From Bin87 sp034420475 (lineage in GTDB: Bacteria; Chloroflexota; Dehalococcoidia; Lucifugimonadales; UBA3495), in the NCBI GenBank assembly GCA_034420475.1, contig DAOULH010000034.1:23536-87535 (forward strand): DNA of 64,000 nt, in the 5' to 3' direction. Below, piece after piece: positions 27,266 to 35,896 of the stretch. The notes beneath the pieces are model-generated. The model searched no databases. It saw nothing but the letters and a program-made list of their open reading frames with translations, and was not told where the DNA came from. Both the position numbers and the translations under genes were made by a program. Within the stretch, counting starts at the first letter, position 1. The number at the start of each line of letters is the position of its first letter.

Positions 27266-27348
27266 GGACCTGGCTCCTTATGCAGGTTGTTGGTCTTATC
27301 CGAGCGTCGTCGGTTTTGGGAACGACAGACCAATCCGCCCCGGGCAGA

Positions 27349-27783
27349 TTACTTCGGCACCGCCCAGGCCGGCGGCGGGGCGTGCGTCACCGACGGATCA
27401 TCGTCCGCAGGAATCTGGGCGATCAGCCGGCCGTTTTCCACCTTCACGTCGTGATAGAACAGCTGCGCCCGGGGCCCGTTCACGCACACTCCCTGCCCTT
27501 CTTCAAAGCGCCAGCCGTGGTCGGGACACAGGAAGCTCTTGTCCCACTTCACCACCCGACCGAAGGCGTGGGGACACACCATGGACAGCAGCCGGTATTG
27601 CCCATCCCGGGCCTTGGCCAGCCAGTGCTCCTCGCCATTCTCCAACCGCACCCGCGCCGGCAGTTCCTTGAAATCGCCCACCGCTCCCAGGTCAACCCGG
27701 CGTGCCGGGGCCATCTTGTTCTTGCCGATGTCGGCGGGATCGGTGTACATGCGCCGGCGGCGGTGGTAGATGTTTTCGCTCAT
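27349..27783 (-). CDS. Rieske [2Fe-2S] ferredoxin-like protein
   Basis: A 144-residue protein with a Rieske centre: CPH in SMVCPHAFGRVV near residue 70 and CPDH in FLCPDHGWRFEEG near residue 88 supply the two Cys and two His ligands. Such proteins carry electrons to ring-hydroxylating oxygenases or act as small regulatory ferredoxins. No oxygenase alpha subunit is adjacent. AAGGAGA precedes the ATG. A small conserved gene of unknown function lies 89 bp upstream on the same strand. Confidence 0.85.
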   Translation of the reverse strand: MSENIYHRRRRMYTDPADIGKNKMAPARRVDLGAVGDFKELPARVRLENGEEHWLAKARDGQYRLLSMVCPHAFGRVVKWDKSFLCPDHGWRFEEGQGVCVNGPRAQLFYHDVKVENGRLIAQIPADDDPSVTHAPPPAWAVPK

Positions 27784-27872
27784 GGCCGTTCTCCTTCAGG
27801 GCGTCACCCGGTCGCCCGTCGCCGCTCCGGCGGCGGTACGCGGTTGACGGACGGTACGCGGGACGGAGATCA

Positions 27873-28178
27873 TCAGTCCGTGGGCAGCCCCCCAAAGGCT
27901 TCTTCCATGGTGATGATCGGGAATATCTCGGTCCGGTTCCAGGTGGCCAGCCCCATGTCGATCACGGCGTCGTCCACCGCGTGGGCGTCCGGCCCGTCCA
28001 GGACCAGCCAGGTCTGATGCGACGACTTCCCCACCCAACCGCCGCGGTACTCGCAACCCCGGCTCGCCAGCGTCTCGGTCAGCTCCGCCGACATCCGCAG
28101 GACCCGGTCGCGCACCCCCAGGTCAACCCCGGGGCATCGCTCCGGGGCGTGTTCCAGCGAAATCATGTACAGGGCCAT
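27873..28178 (-). CDS. Small conserved hypothetical protein
   Basis: A 101-residue protein beginning MALYMISLEHAPERCPG, with an internal WVGKSSHQTWLVLDGPDAHAV segment. The size and strand order suggest a ferredoxin-like alpha/beta fold of the muconolactone-isomerase or DUF3303 type, but no family is certain. AAGGAA precedes the ATG. It lies between the BtuF-like gene and the Rieske gene. Confidence 0.6.
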   Translation of the reverse strand: MALYMISLEHAPERCPGVDLGVRDRVLRMSAELTETLASRGCEYRGGWVGKSSHQTWLVLDGPDAHAVDDAVIDMGLATWNRTEIFPIITMEEAFGGLPTD

Positions 28179-28230
28179 ACGCGTTTCCTTATCGATCAGG
28201 GCAGAGTAGAGTAGGGTAGGGTGAAGCAGC

Positions 28231-29175
28231 CTACTGCACCGATGCCGGCTGCCGCAGCGCAGCGGGTCTGAATATGCCGGGCCGCGTCAGTCCGTCGAAG
28301 CGGTTCGGGCGCATCGCCTCGGCCAGCCCTTCCAGAACGTCGATCACCCGGGGGCCGTGCCGGCTGGGTATCTGTCCGTCGAACAGGTACACCCGGCCTT
28401 CCTGGACCGCGTCCAGCGAATTCCACTCCTCCCGCTCGGCCAGGCGCGACGTTTCCAGGATGGTACGATCCATGTTGAAGGCGCAGGGCATCACCATCAC
28501 GTAGTCGGGTTGGTAGTCGAGCGCTTCATCCCATCCCACTTCCCGGGATTTCCCCCACTTCTCGGCCAGTCCTTCCACTCCGCCCGCCAGTTCCACCAGT
28601 TCGGGCGTCCACTGTCCGGTGTTGCGCAGCGGCTCCAGCCAGTCGATGCAGAACACCTTTGGCCGGCTCCCGTCCTCAGCGCGTTCCGCTACGTAACCGG
28701 CGCGCTCCTGCAACTCGCTGACCAGACGCTGCGCGCTCTTCGTAACCGCCGCGGCATCGCCGATACGTTGGATGTTTCCGTAGATGTCGTCCAGGCTGGC
28801 CGGCCGGATGCTCAAAATCTCCGGTTGGTAGTCCAGCGACTTGCTGGCGGTTTCGAAGACTGATCCGGCCCCGACCGCGCAAACTTCGCAGAGTTCCTGG
28901 GTCAGGATCAGGTCGGGCTGCAAGCGCCGCAACAAGTCGCCGTCAATGATGTACACCGGATTGCCCGCCGCCCGGGCCTGCTGGATGATCGTGTCGATCT
29001 CTGCACTGGAGAGGTGGGACTTGCTGCGCACACTCCGGCTCACGATGGGCAGCCCGCGGGCCGGCGCCGGATAATCGCACATGTGCGAAACGCCAACCAG
29101 TGAATCGCCCAACCCCAGGGCGAACACAATCTCCGTGGCGCTGGGCAGCAAAGAAACGATGCGCATGGCGGGCAT
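28231..29175 (-). CDS. BtuF-like periplasmic-binding-fold protein (cobalamin-binding type)
   Basis: A 314-residue class III substrate-binding-fold protein. RIVSLLPSATEIVFALGLGD and VGVSHMCDYP form the typical N-terminal lobe, then PDLILTQELCEVCAVG, and the C-terminal lobe has LDAVQEGRVYLFDGQ. Family members bind vitamin B12 or siderophores for ABC importers. Neither start option (29175, or GTG 29220) gives a signal peptide, and no permease or ATPase is adjacent, so it may be a cytosolic corrinoid-binding protein. This could relate to the RdhA-like protein at 12934 (speculative). Confidence 0.75.
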   Translation of the reverse strand: MPAMRIVSLLPSATEIVFALGLGDSLVGVSHMCDYPAPARGLPIVSRSVRSKSHLSSAEIDTIIQQARAAGNPVYIIDGDLLRRLQPDLILTQELCEVCAVGAGSVFETASKSLDYQPEILSIRPASLDDIYGNIQRIGDAAAVTKSAQRLVSELQERAGYVAERAEDGSRPKVFCIDWLEPLRNTGQWTPELVELAGGVEGLAEKWGKSREVGWDEALDYQPDYVMVMPCAFNMDRTILETSRLAEREEWNSLDAVQEGRVYLFDGQIPSRHGPRVIDVLEGLAEAMRPNRFDGLTRPGIFRPAALRQPASVQ

Positions 29176-29225
29176 TGTAGGCCCACGGAACACACTTGGC
29201 AAACGGCGAGGGATTGACACCGGAC

Positions 29226-29263
29226 GTCAGACGGAACGCAGTCTGACGCTGGAATGGTATGAT
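29226..29263 (+). promoter_or_regulatory. Palindrome and extended -10 promoter before the Uma2 gene
   Basis: GTCAGAC and GTCTGAC (29226-29247) form an inverted repeat with an eight-base centre, ending ten bases before TGGTATGAT (29255-29263), an extended -10. The palindrome covers the -35 zone, so it could be an operator. It also lies in the upstream region of the divergent BtuF-like gene. Confidence 0.45.
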
Positions 29264-29295
29264 GGGCGCCACCACTGCGCAAGGCGCTTACTGCC

Positions 29296-29961
29296 ATGAC
29301 GACCGCACCGAAACCAACCGTCGCTGCACCCACTGCGGTGCTCCCCGTGGCCGAGCCGCCCGGAACCATCCGACTGGACCTGTCCGCACTGGGCATCGAC
29401 CACCGGGCGGCCAATTTCCCAGCGCGGTTCATCGAGTTCTGCGAGCGGAACAACCTTTACGAAATGGAAGTCAACGCCGCCGGGGAGCTGCTGATACTGC
29501 CTATGACTGGATTTCGCGGTAACCAGGAAGAGAATTTTGTCAATTATTTCGTGACGGACTGGCGGCTCGCCAACGGAGGCGCCTCGTCATCCCAGACCAG
29601 TCGCTTTCGTCTTCCCTCGGGAGAGTTGCGCGGACCGGACGCCGCGTGGATCACGCAGGAACGGTTGGAGGCACTGACGGAAGATGAATGGAATCGTGCA
29701 GTGGAAGGTGCGCCCGATTTCGTGGTCGAAATCCGTTCGAGGACAGACGACCTGCTTCCTCTGCAAAATAAGATGGATCTGTGGTTGACTGGTGGCGTCC
29801 GCTTAGGGTGGCTGATCGATTCGGCAAATCGTCGCGTATACGTTTACCGTTCAGGCCAGCCAGAACCGGAAGTTCTCGAAGACCCCGAAACTCTGAGCGG
29901 CGAGGACGTGATGCCCGGCTTTTCCTTCCCGGTTCGGCAATACATCTTCGACCTGCCCTGA
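29296..29961 (+). CDS. Uma2 family putative restriction endonuclease (DUF820)
   Basis: A 221-residue PD-(D/E)XK-fold protein. The catalytic pattern is visible: Asp in LRGPDAAWI near residue 115, Glu in PDFVVEIRSRTDD near residue 145, and Lys in QNKMDLWLTGGVRLGWLID. Uma2 proteins are abundant in Cyanobacteria and Chloroflexota, often as orphans; their biological role is unclear. Upstream of residue 30 the N-terminus is low-complexity (Ala, Pro, Thr rich). It is only 14 bp before folD. Confidence 0.85.
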   Translation: MTTAPKPTVAAPTAVLPVAEPPGTIRLDLSALGIDHRAANFPARFIEFCERNNLYEMEVNAAGELLILPMTGFRGNQEENFVNYFVTDWRLANGGASSSQTSRFRLPSGELRGPDAAWITQERLEALTEDEWNRAVEGAPDFVVEIRSRTDDLLPLQNKMDLWLTGGVRLGWLIDSANRRVYVYRSGQPEPEVLEDPETLSGEDVMPGFSFPVRQYIFDLP

Positions 29962-29975
29962 TACCGTTGGCTGCG

Positions 29976-30860
29976 ATGCCCGCCCGCGTCCTCAACGGCA
30001 ACGAAATCGCGGCCGGCCTCCGTGAAGAGGTTGCGGCCGGCGTGGCCGATCTGGTCGCATCCGGTAGGCCCGCACCGGGCCTGGCCGCGGTCCTCGTGGG
30101 CAATGACCCCGCTTCCGGCGTGTATGTACGGAACAAAGGCCGGGCGTGTGAGGAAGCCGGCATATTCTCCGAGATATTCTACATGCCCGCGGACGTGTCT
30201 CAGGCCAACCTCCTGAGCCTGATCGACCAGTTGAACCAGGACACCAGGTTCCACGGCATCCTGGTCCAACTCCCCCTGCCGGACGGCCTGGATGAGCCCA
30301 CCGTCATCGAGCGCGTCGACCCCGGCAAGGATGTTGACGGCCTCCATCCCCTCAGCCAGGGCCGAATGCTCCAGGGCGAGCCCGCCTACCTTCCCTGCAC
30401 ACCGTCGGGCGTCCAACAGGTCCTGCTGCGTTCCGGCTACGACCCTGCCGGGCAGCACGTGGTGATCGTTGGTCGCAGCAACATTGTGGGCAAGCCCCTG
30501 GCGGCCCTGCTGATGCAGCGCTCCCCCGGCGGCAACGCCACCGTCACCGTCTGCCATACGCGCACTCGCAACCTGCCTGACGTGACCCGTCAGGCCGACA
30601 TCCTCGTCGCCGCCATGGGAGTTCCCGGAGCCATCGGCGCCGACATGGTGCGCGACGGCGCCGTCGTCATCGACGTGGGCATCAACCGGGTGGACGACGC
30701 CAACCGCCGCCGCGGTTACCGCCTAGTGGGCGACGTTGATTATGAGGCCGTCGCCGCCAAAGCTGAGGCCATCACTCCCGTTCCCGGCGGCATCGGCCCC
30801 ATGACCATCGCCGTGCTGCTCAGCAACACGTTGCAGGCCGCCCGCAGCAGCCCGGATTGA
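29976..30860 (+). CDS. folD: Bifunctional methylene-THF dehydrogenase/methenyl-THF cyclohydrolase FolD
   Basis: FolD interconverts 5,10-methylene-, methenyl- and 10-formyl-tetrahydrofolate. The 294-residue protein has SGVYVRNKGRACEEAGI with the catalytic Lys, the HGILVQLPLP motif, DVDGLHPLSQG, and the NADP-binding VIVGRSNIVGKPLAALL. The C-terminal TPVPGGIGPMTIA block is complete. ATG 29976 aligns with the family start; there is no good Shine-Dalgarno, so coupling to the Uma2 gene is possible. queA begins 2 bp after its stop codon. Confidence 0.95.
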   Translation: MPARVLNGNEIAAGLREEVAAGVADLVASGRPAPGLAAVLVGNDPASGVYVRNKGRACEEAGIFSEIFYMPADVSQANLLSLIDQLNQDTRFHGILVQLPLPDGLDEPTVIERVDPGKDVDGLHPLSQGRMLQGEPAYLPCTPSGVQQVLLRSGYDPAGQHVVIVGRSNIVGKPLAALLMQRSPGGNATVTVCHTRTRNLPDVTRQADILVAAMGVPGAIGADMVRDGAVVIDVGINRVDDANRRRGYRLVGDVDYEAVAAKAEAITPVPGGIGPMTIAVLLSNTLQAARSSPD

Positions 30861-30862
30861 CT

Positions 30863-31918
30863 ATGGAACCAGGGCGAACCGGTGACTTCGACTACGTCCT
30901 GCCCGAGGAGCGCATCGCGCAGACTCCGGCCGAACCTCGCGATTCGTCCCGGCTGCTGGTGCTGGACCGCTCCCGACCTGACGGTTCTCTGGATCACCGC
31001 AGTTTCCGTGATCTGACCGAATACCTGCGTCCCGGCGACCTCATGGTCTTCAACCGCAGCCGGGTGATACCGGCCCGGCTCTACGGCACGGAGGCACGAT
31101 CCGGCGCCCGCGTCGAGGTGCTGTTGGTCCGCCGCCAGGAACCCGGCGTCTGGCAGGCCCTGGGACGCCCCGGCCGTCGGCTCCGGGTGGGCGCCCAGGT
31201 CACGGTCGAAGCCCGCGACGGAACCGATTCGGCTCAGGTAGAAATCCTCGAGGTCCTGGAGAACGGCCTGCGCCAGGTGCGGGTCAGCGACGATTCCGCC
31301 CTGGACGGCCTGGGCGAACTGCCGCTGCCTCCCTACATCAAGGAGACGCCCGACGACCCGAACCGCTACCAGACCGTCTATGCGGACACTCCCGGCAGCG
31401 TGGCCGCCCCCACGGCAGGACTGCACTTCACCGAGCCGCTCCTCAACTCGATCCGCTCTCACGGAGTAACCACCGCATGGGTGACCCTCCACGTCGGCCT
31501 CGATACCTTCCGACCCGTCCACGGCGAAAACATCGCCGAGCACAAGATCCACACCGAATGGTTCGAACTGCCCCAAGAGACGGCGGCGGCGATCAACGAG
31601 ACCCGGCGGCGCGGCGGCCGGATCATCGCCGTCGGCACTACCACCGTCCGCACCCTGGAGCACGTTGCGCAGGTCTGCCATTCCGAAGGAACGACGGAGA
31701 TCGCTGCCTCCGTAGGCGATGCCGACCTGTTCATCCTGCCCGGACACCCGTTCCGGTTGGTGGACGCCATGGTCACCAACTTCCACCTGCCCCGGTCCAC
31801 CCTGCTGATGCTGGTGTCCGCCTTTGCGGGCCGGGAGCGCATCCTGGCCGCGTATGAAGAAGCAGTCCGCCGCAAGTACCGCTTCTACTCATTCGGCGAT
31901 GCCATGCTGCTACTATAG
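30863..31918 (+). CDS. queA: S-adenosylmethionine:tRNA ribosyltransferase-isomerase QueA
   Basis: QueA transfers the ribosyl part of SAM to preQ1-modified tRNA to form epoxyqueuosine. The 351-residue protein has FDYVLPEERIAQTPAEPRD at the N-terminus, the NRSRVIPARLYG segment, AAPTAGLHFTEPLL near residue 180, HVGLDTFRPV, and VTNFHLPRSTLLMLVSAFAG. The ATG at 30863 is 2 bp after the folD stop. Together with queG (59042) this shows a queuosine modification pathway in the genome, although the two genes are 28 kb apart. Confidence 0.96.
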   Translation: MEPGRTGDFDYVLPEERIAQTPAEPRDSSRLLVLDRSRPDGSLDHRSFRDLTEYLRPGDLMVFNRSRVIPARLYGTEARSGARVEVLLVRRQEPGVWQALGRPGRRLRVGAQVTVEARDGTDSAQVEILEVLENGLRQVRVSDDSALDGLGELPLPPYIKETPDDPNRYQTVYADTPGSVAAPTAGLHFTEPLLNSIRSHGVTTAWVTLHVGLDTFRPVHGENIAEHKIHTEWFELPQETAAAINETRRRGGRIIAVGTTTVRTLEHVAQVCHSEGTTEIAASVGDADLFILPGHPFRLVDAMVTNFHLPRSTLLMLVSAFAGRERILAAYEEAVRRKYRFYSFGDAMLLL

Positions 31919-32070
31919 CGTCGGGGCATAACTTGTCCGTCAAAATTCGGCATCCTGGGTTCATGCCCCCGGTTGCCGGGGCAATAACCTACTTGTCAAT
32001 TTCAATGAGCATCATCAATGCAGGTCGAGATGCAGCAATTAATGCGGCCCTGCCCCATCCCAAGTTACCG

Positions 32071-32448
32071 CTAGCAGTTGCTGTCACCGCCACCCCGCAT
32101 CAGAAGACCAACTTCAGGAATGAGTTGCTTGTTTATCGGATCAACAACAAGCAACAGAACCTCCAGTGTCGTCGCTCCCAATAAGTAAAGGTTCTCCGGG
32201 CCAAATACAACCATAGCTTCACCGTCGATACCGTCAACTTCAACGAAGGCCATTCCCGTCTGGCGTTCCTCAATTTGGCCGTTGGCGAACCGCAGACGTC
32301 GCGTCCTGGTAGCTTCAATGCCCAACCGATGCAACAGACTGGCCGGCATCACCGAAAAGGTGGCTCCGGTATCCACAAGCGCTTCAACCGTTTCCCGGGC
32401 CGCAGAATCCGGATTGCCCACCGTCATTTCAACGCTGAAAGTTCCCAT
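32071..32448 (-). CDS. Retropepsin-like aspartic protease (clan AA)
   Basis: A 125-residue single-domain protein with the retropepsin active-site pattern ALVDTGATFSVMPASLL near residue 25 and the later YLLGATTLEVLLLVVD that corresponds to the second psi-loop. Such bacterial proteins would dimerise to form the active site. GAGGAAA precedes the ATG. Two homologues, one frameshifted, lie within 2.5 kb at 33508 and 34219. No secretion signal is seen. Substrates unknown. Confidence 0.82.
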   Translation of the reverse strand: MGTFSVEMTVGNPDSAARETVEALVDTGATFSVMPASLLHRLGIEATRTRRLRFANGQIEERQTGMAFVEVDGIDGEAMVVFGPENLYLLGATTLEVLLLVVDPINKQLIPEVGLLMRGGGDSNC

Positions 32449-32497
32449 GCCGATTTCCTCACGAGGTGATGATTGAGAGCGGTCAGTGTACCAGTCG

Positions 32498-33478
32498 CTA
32501 CGCCATCAGCTCTGCTAGATGAGGCTCGAACACTCGCTTGAACGCAACCAATTGTGCTTCCACCCATTCCTGCAATTCCCGTAACCGCTCCGGGTTGTCC
32601 TCGTCCAAGCTTCCCTCGCGCACTGTCAGAATGCGAGATGCTAGCCGGTTGTCTTGGCGCAACCATTCCAGCGGCCCCGCAAGTTCGCTTTCAATCAGTT
32701 CTTTTTGCTCAGCCAATTTGTCGAAGATGGCTTCGTTCTGCGTTTTGTCGTCAGAGTTGATGTAAAGTTGAACCCAGACTTTCCCAGGAAATAGGTTTAG
32801 GGATTCATCGCTGGCGCCATAATATATGCGGTCTCGCCAAGGAGAGTCCGGGCGGAACCTTTGCCATCTCCAACGAGGATGGTTCCCGCCAGGTGTGAGT
32901 CCACTCTCTTCTAACAATCTGCTGTCCAGTTCATCGAAAAACTGTCTGCGCCGTGCCGTCGATTCGGCACTGGTTCTAGCTCGCCTGTCGCGCTGTGCAC
33001 TGGCCATCCTTTTCTGCCAATCATTAGGCATTGCCACTAATCGAAAATGAGGCGCAGGCCGTGAGTTATCAATCTTCCAAGCCTCAACCACCACACCGAA
33101 AAACGCTGTGTCTTCTCCCGTCCGCTGGTTTAACCAGTCCAACGCCTGGCGGTGCTCGTCCTGAAATTCTCGCGTCAGCCACACCACCGCGTAAGGATCG
33201 TAGCCTGCGGCGTAAGTCAGCAACTGACCCAAATGCGTGTGATTGGTGGCCTCTAGTTGGTTTTCAATAATCACTGGTCGGTCGCTGCCCCGGTCGTGGG
33301 CCAGTACGTCCAAGGAAAACGGCCCAACAGGAGCCTCACGCTCCCGGAACTCCAAATCCAACCCTAACGCCTCTCCCAACTTGTCCAGGTTCTCCGCCAG
33401 CCACCTCGAAAAGTTATGCTCTTCGTGCGGCCAAACCGTGCGCAGGCTAACCCGCTCAATCACTCCCAAATCCACCAT
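32498..33478 (-). CDS. DUF4268 protein with nuclease-like N-terminal domain
   Basis: A 326-residue protein. The N-terminal half has a PD-(D/E)XK-like core (GPFSLDVLAHDRGSDRPVIIENQLEATNH, quoted in part: SLDVLAHD and VIIENQLE), typical of DUF4268 proteins related to restriction-like nucleases. The C-terminal half (IYYGASDESLNLFPGKVWVQ and NEAIFDKLAEQKELIESEL) matches the DUF4268 domain. The ATG at 33478 has GGAG eight bases upstream. Possibly a defence or DNA-repair enzyme. It sits between two aspartic protease genes. Confidence 0.8.
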   Translation of the reverse strand: MVDLGVIERVSLRTVWPHEEHNFSRWLAENLDKLGEALGLDLEFREREAPVGPFSLDVLAHDRGSDRPVIIENQLEATNHTHLGQLLTYAAGYDPYAVVWLTREFQDEHRQALDWLNQRTGEDTAFFGVVVEAWKIDNSRPAPHFRLVAMPNDWQKRMASAQRDRRARTSAESTARRRQFFDELDSRLLEESGLTPGGNHPRWRWQRFRPDSPWRDRIYYGASDESLNLFPGKVWVQLYINSDDKTQNEAIFDKLAEQKELIESELAGPLEWLRQDNRLASRILTVREGSLDEDNPERLRELQEWVEAQLVAFKRVFEPHLAELMA

Positions 33479-33507
33479 CGTCATGCTCCATGTCATGCTG
33501 CCGACCG

Positions 33508-33909
33508 TCACTCTACCGACGGTATTCGTTCCTCAATGATAACGTCGCCGCCATCCCACCAGTCGATGCTGAGGCGGCTGCCGGCCAGCAGGTCCGTGCC
33601 GATCATAGGAGCACTATCCATCATTGGCACCCAAACATCCACAGGCTGCCCGTGCCACAGCAGCCGCGTAGTGTATGCCGCGGTCCGGATAGTTCGCCCA
33701 TCCGCCAAGGTTACGTCGCGTCTTACGTAACTCTCCAATCCCAGTGACCGGATGATTGGTTCCGGCAACGCAAGGGCACCCGTGAACCCAGTATCGACGA
33801 CGACTTCCAACGCCTGAAACGTCCAATTGGCACCGGCAATGCTAATGGAAATACGCGCTTCCAAAGCCCGGTCATCGTCTTGTCCTGGCGATACTCGCCC
33901 TCTAATCAT
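33508..33909 (-). CDS. Retropepsin-like aspartic protease (clan AA), second type
   Basis: A 133-residue protein with VVVDTGFTGALALPEPII near residue 40 as the active-site loop and MIGTDLLAGSRLSIDWWDGG near the C-terminus as the conserved second half. It is more distant from the 32071 and 34219 copies than they are from each other. The start at 33909 overlaps the end of the upstream small gene by 8 bp, a pairing that recurs in bacterial genomes. No export signal. Confidence 0.82.
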   Translation of the reverse strand: MIRGRVSPGQDDDRALEARISISIAGANWTFQALEVVVDTGFTGALALPEPIIRSLGLESYVRRDVTLADGRTIRTAAYTTRLLWHGQPVDVWVPMMDSAPMIGTDLLAGSRLSIDWWDGGDVIIEERIPSVE

Positions 33910-34207
33910 TAGCACGCCCTTTTTGAGAAGCGATGTGAGCCATAGTACCCCGATAGCCAAACTTTGCGAAACTGTACTGCTCTTTGCCCACCAGTTCGGC
34001 CCAAGTGTGGGCGCCAGGGTGCCGTTCCCACAGACGCTTGGTGATTTCCATGTCGCTGCGCGGCCCCGTGTACTTGCCAACCTCGTAGTCCCCGCTATGC
34101 ACGTCGATGACAACCAACTCGCCCCAGTGGTTGGCCTCCATATCCTCGCGGATGCCTTCGTAGATTTTGCGCCCGACGGCCGCGACTTGTTCACCTGTGA
34201 GTTCCAT
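33902..34207 (-). CDS. Small hypothetical protein paired with aspartic protease gene
   Basis: A 101-residue acidic protein beginning MELTGEQVAAVGRKIYEGIR, with a conserved-looking VVIDVHSGDYEVG core. GAGGAGG lies six bases before the ATG, which makes it the best-initiated gene of this cluster. It overlaps the downstream protease gene by 8 bp. It could be a substrate, inhibitor or antitoxin-like partner of that protease (inference from coupling only). Confidence 0.65.
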   Translation of the reverse strand: MELTGEQVAAVGRKIYEGIREDMEANHWGELVVIDVHSGDYEVGKYTGPRSDMEITKRLWERHPGAHTWAELVGKEQYSFAKFGYRGTMAHIASQKGRAND

Positions 34208-34218
34208 GTCATTCCTCC

Positions 34219-34571
34219 TCACATCAACAGGTCTTCCTGCTCAATCAGCCGTTGGTCCATCGGGTCAACCACTAGCGCCAGATCCTCCAGCGTCGTCGCC
34301 CCCATCAGGTACTGACCTTCCGGACCAAATGCCACTTGCGCCACTGCATTGCGTCCCTGCACGGAAACGGAGCCCAGGCCGTTTGCAGTTCGACGCGCCG
34401 TCCATCCGCCACCTGCGCGAACCTGGTTTCCACTGGCTCGATCCCCAATTCGTGCAACAAGCTCGCCGGCAGCATCGTGTTGGTCGCTCCCGTGTCCACC
34501 AAGGCCGAAACGGTGGCGCCCGCTTCCGCGAACAGGCTGCCTACCCATAGATCGACGCTGAAAGTTCCCAT
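34219..34571 (-). pseudogene. Frameshifted retropepsin-like aspartic protease
   Basis: The N-terminal part (MGTFSVDLWVG, SALVDTGATNTMLPASLL) and C-terminal part (FGPEGQYLMGATTLEDLALV, DPMDQRLIEQEDLLM) are in different frames and together align end to end with the intact protease at 32071. Restoring one base in the GCTCC near 34373-34380 joins QTAWA to SVSVQG with exactly the spacing of the intact paralogue. So a single-base deletion, real or a sequencing error, breaks the gene. Confidence 0.8.
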
Positions 34572-34595
34572 GTCGTGCGTCTCCGCATCCACTGG

Positions 34596-35699
34596 TCAAT
34601 AAACCTTGTACTCCTCCAGCACCGCCGCATCCAGGTGCAGGCCCATACCGGGCTCCGTGGGCGCGATGATTTCGCCGTTGTCCCATTCCGGCAGCACGCT
34701 GTTCAGCTGGTAGTACACCGGGTCGCGCTCCTCCTCGAACACCTCGACGAACAAGCCATGGGCGTGGGCCGGCAGCAGTTGCACCGCCAGCTGCGGCTCC
34801 TCGTGGTGCGCCATCCGGACGCCTCGCATCTGCGCCGCGCCGGCCACCCGCTTCCATTCCGAAATCCCGCCGCAGATCGCCGCGTCGATGTTCAGGATGT
34901 CCACCGCCTCGGCGTCCATGAGTCGCTGCCCGCCCCACGAACTGCTCTCGCCCTGGCCGGCGGCCACCGGTATTCCAGTGCGCAGCCGAACCTGCCGCAT
35001 GTCGTTGTCCGCGTTCTGCCACCGGCAGGGCTCTTCCAGCCACGCCAGCCCCATCTCCTTCGCCGGGCCGGCGAACTCCAGCGCCTCCTCCAGCGTCCAC
35101 GCCTGGTTCGAATCACACACGATGATGAAATCATCGCCCAGCGTGTCCCGTATCGCCCGAACTCGGAGCAGGTCGTCCGCGACTGCGACGCCGCCCGTCT
35201 TCAGCTTCACGCCGCCGATGCCGCGCTCTCGCTGGTGCAACAGGTCCTCCACCATGTACGCGGTGTCCCGCCCCTGCACGTAGTACGCGAACCGCACTAC
35301 CGGCGACCGCTCCGCATAGCCTCCCAGCAGCGTCCGCACGGGCACCCCCAGCGCCTTGCCGGCGATGTCCCACAGCGCCACGTCGATGGCGGCGACGGCC
35401 CGCATGGCGATGGCCTTGTTGCCGATGTGCGGGGTCAGCGCGAACATCTTCTGCCAGCAACGCTCGATGGCCATGGGGTCCTCGCCCTTCACGGCCTCCG
35501 CCATCGGCCCCACCACCAGGTCCTTGAGCAGTTCATACCCGGTCCGCTCGTCTCCCGAGTAGATCTCGCTCACCAACCCTTCGTCGGTGTGGACCCGAAC
35601 CACGATGGTGCACCGCGATTCGATCTGGTACACGCTGCCGCTGAACCGCGTGCTCAATGGGATCCTAACGATGTCCGCTTCTACGTTGGTGATACGCAT
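34596..35699 (-). CDS. Mandelate racemase/muconate lactonizing enzyme family protein
   Basis: A 367-residue enolase-superfamily enzyme. The catalytic KXK appears in IGGVKLKTGG near residue 150, metal ligands in IVCDSNQAWTLEEAL and LAWLEEPC, and the second base region in DILNIDAAICGGISEW and MAHHEEPQLAV. The family abstracts the alpha proton of carboxylates and includes sugar-acid dehydratases and racemases. GGAGGCGG precedes ATG 35699. Enolase-superfamily paralogues are numerous in some SAR202 genomes, which fits this window. Substrate undetermined. Confidence 0.88.
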   Translation of the reverse strand: MRITNVEADIVRIPLSTRFSGSVYQIESRCTIVVRVHTDEGLVSEIYSGDERTGYELLKDLVVGPMAEAVKGEDPMAIERCWQKMFALTPHIGNKAIAMRAVAAIDVALWDIAGKALGVPVRTLLGGYAERSPVVRFAYYVQGRDTAYMVEDLLHQRERGIGGVKLKTGGVAVADDLLRVRAIRDTLGDDFIIVCDSNQAWTLEEALEFAGPAKEMGLAWLEEPCRWQNADNDMRQVRLRTGIPVAAGQGESSSWGGQRLMDAEAVDILNIDAAICGGISEWKRVAGAAQMRGVRMAHHEEPQLAVQLLPAHAHGLFVEVFEEERDPVYYQLNSVLPEWDNGEIIAPTEPGMGLHLDAAVLEEYKVY

Positions 35700-35896
35700 G
35701 AACGCGCCGCCTCCAATCAATTCAATCCAAAACTGCGATCAATTATACGCGCCGCCACGCGGGGACCTGGTGAACTGCTCGTTCCTTGACCCGTATCGCG
35801 GCCCGCCCTACAATCCTGCTGGCCGCCTGCCGGGCGCTGGTTCAAATTCCACGCCGGTTGCCGCGGATCAACCCAAGAAACGTTGGTGCCTGAAAG

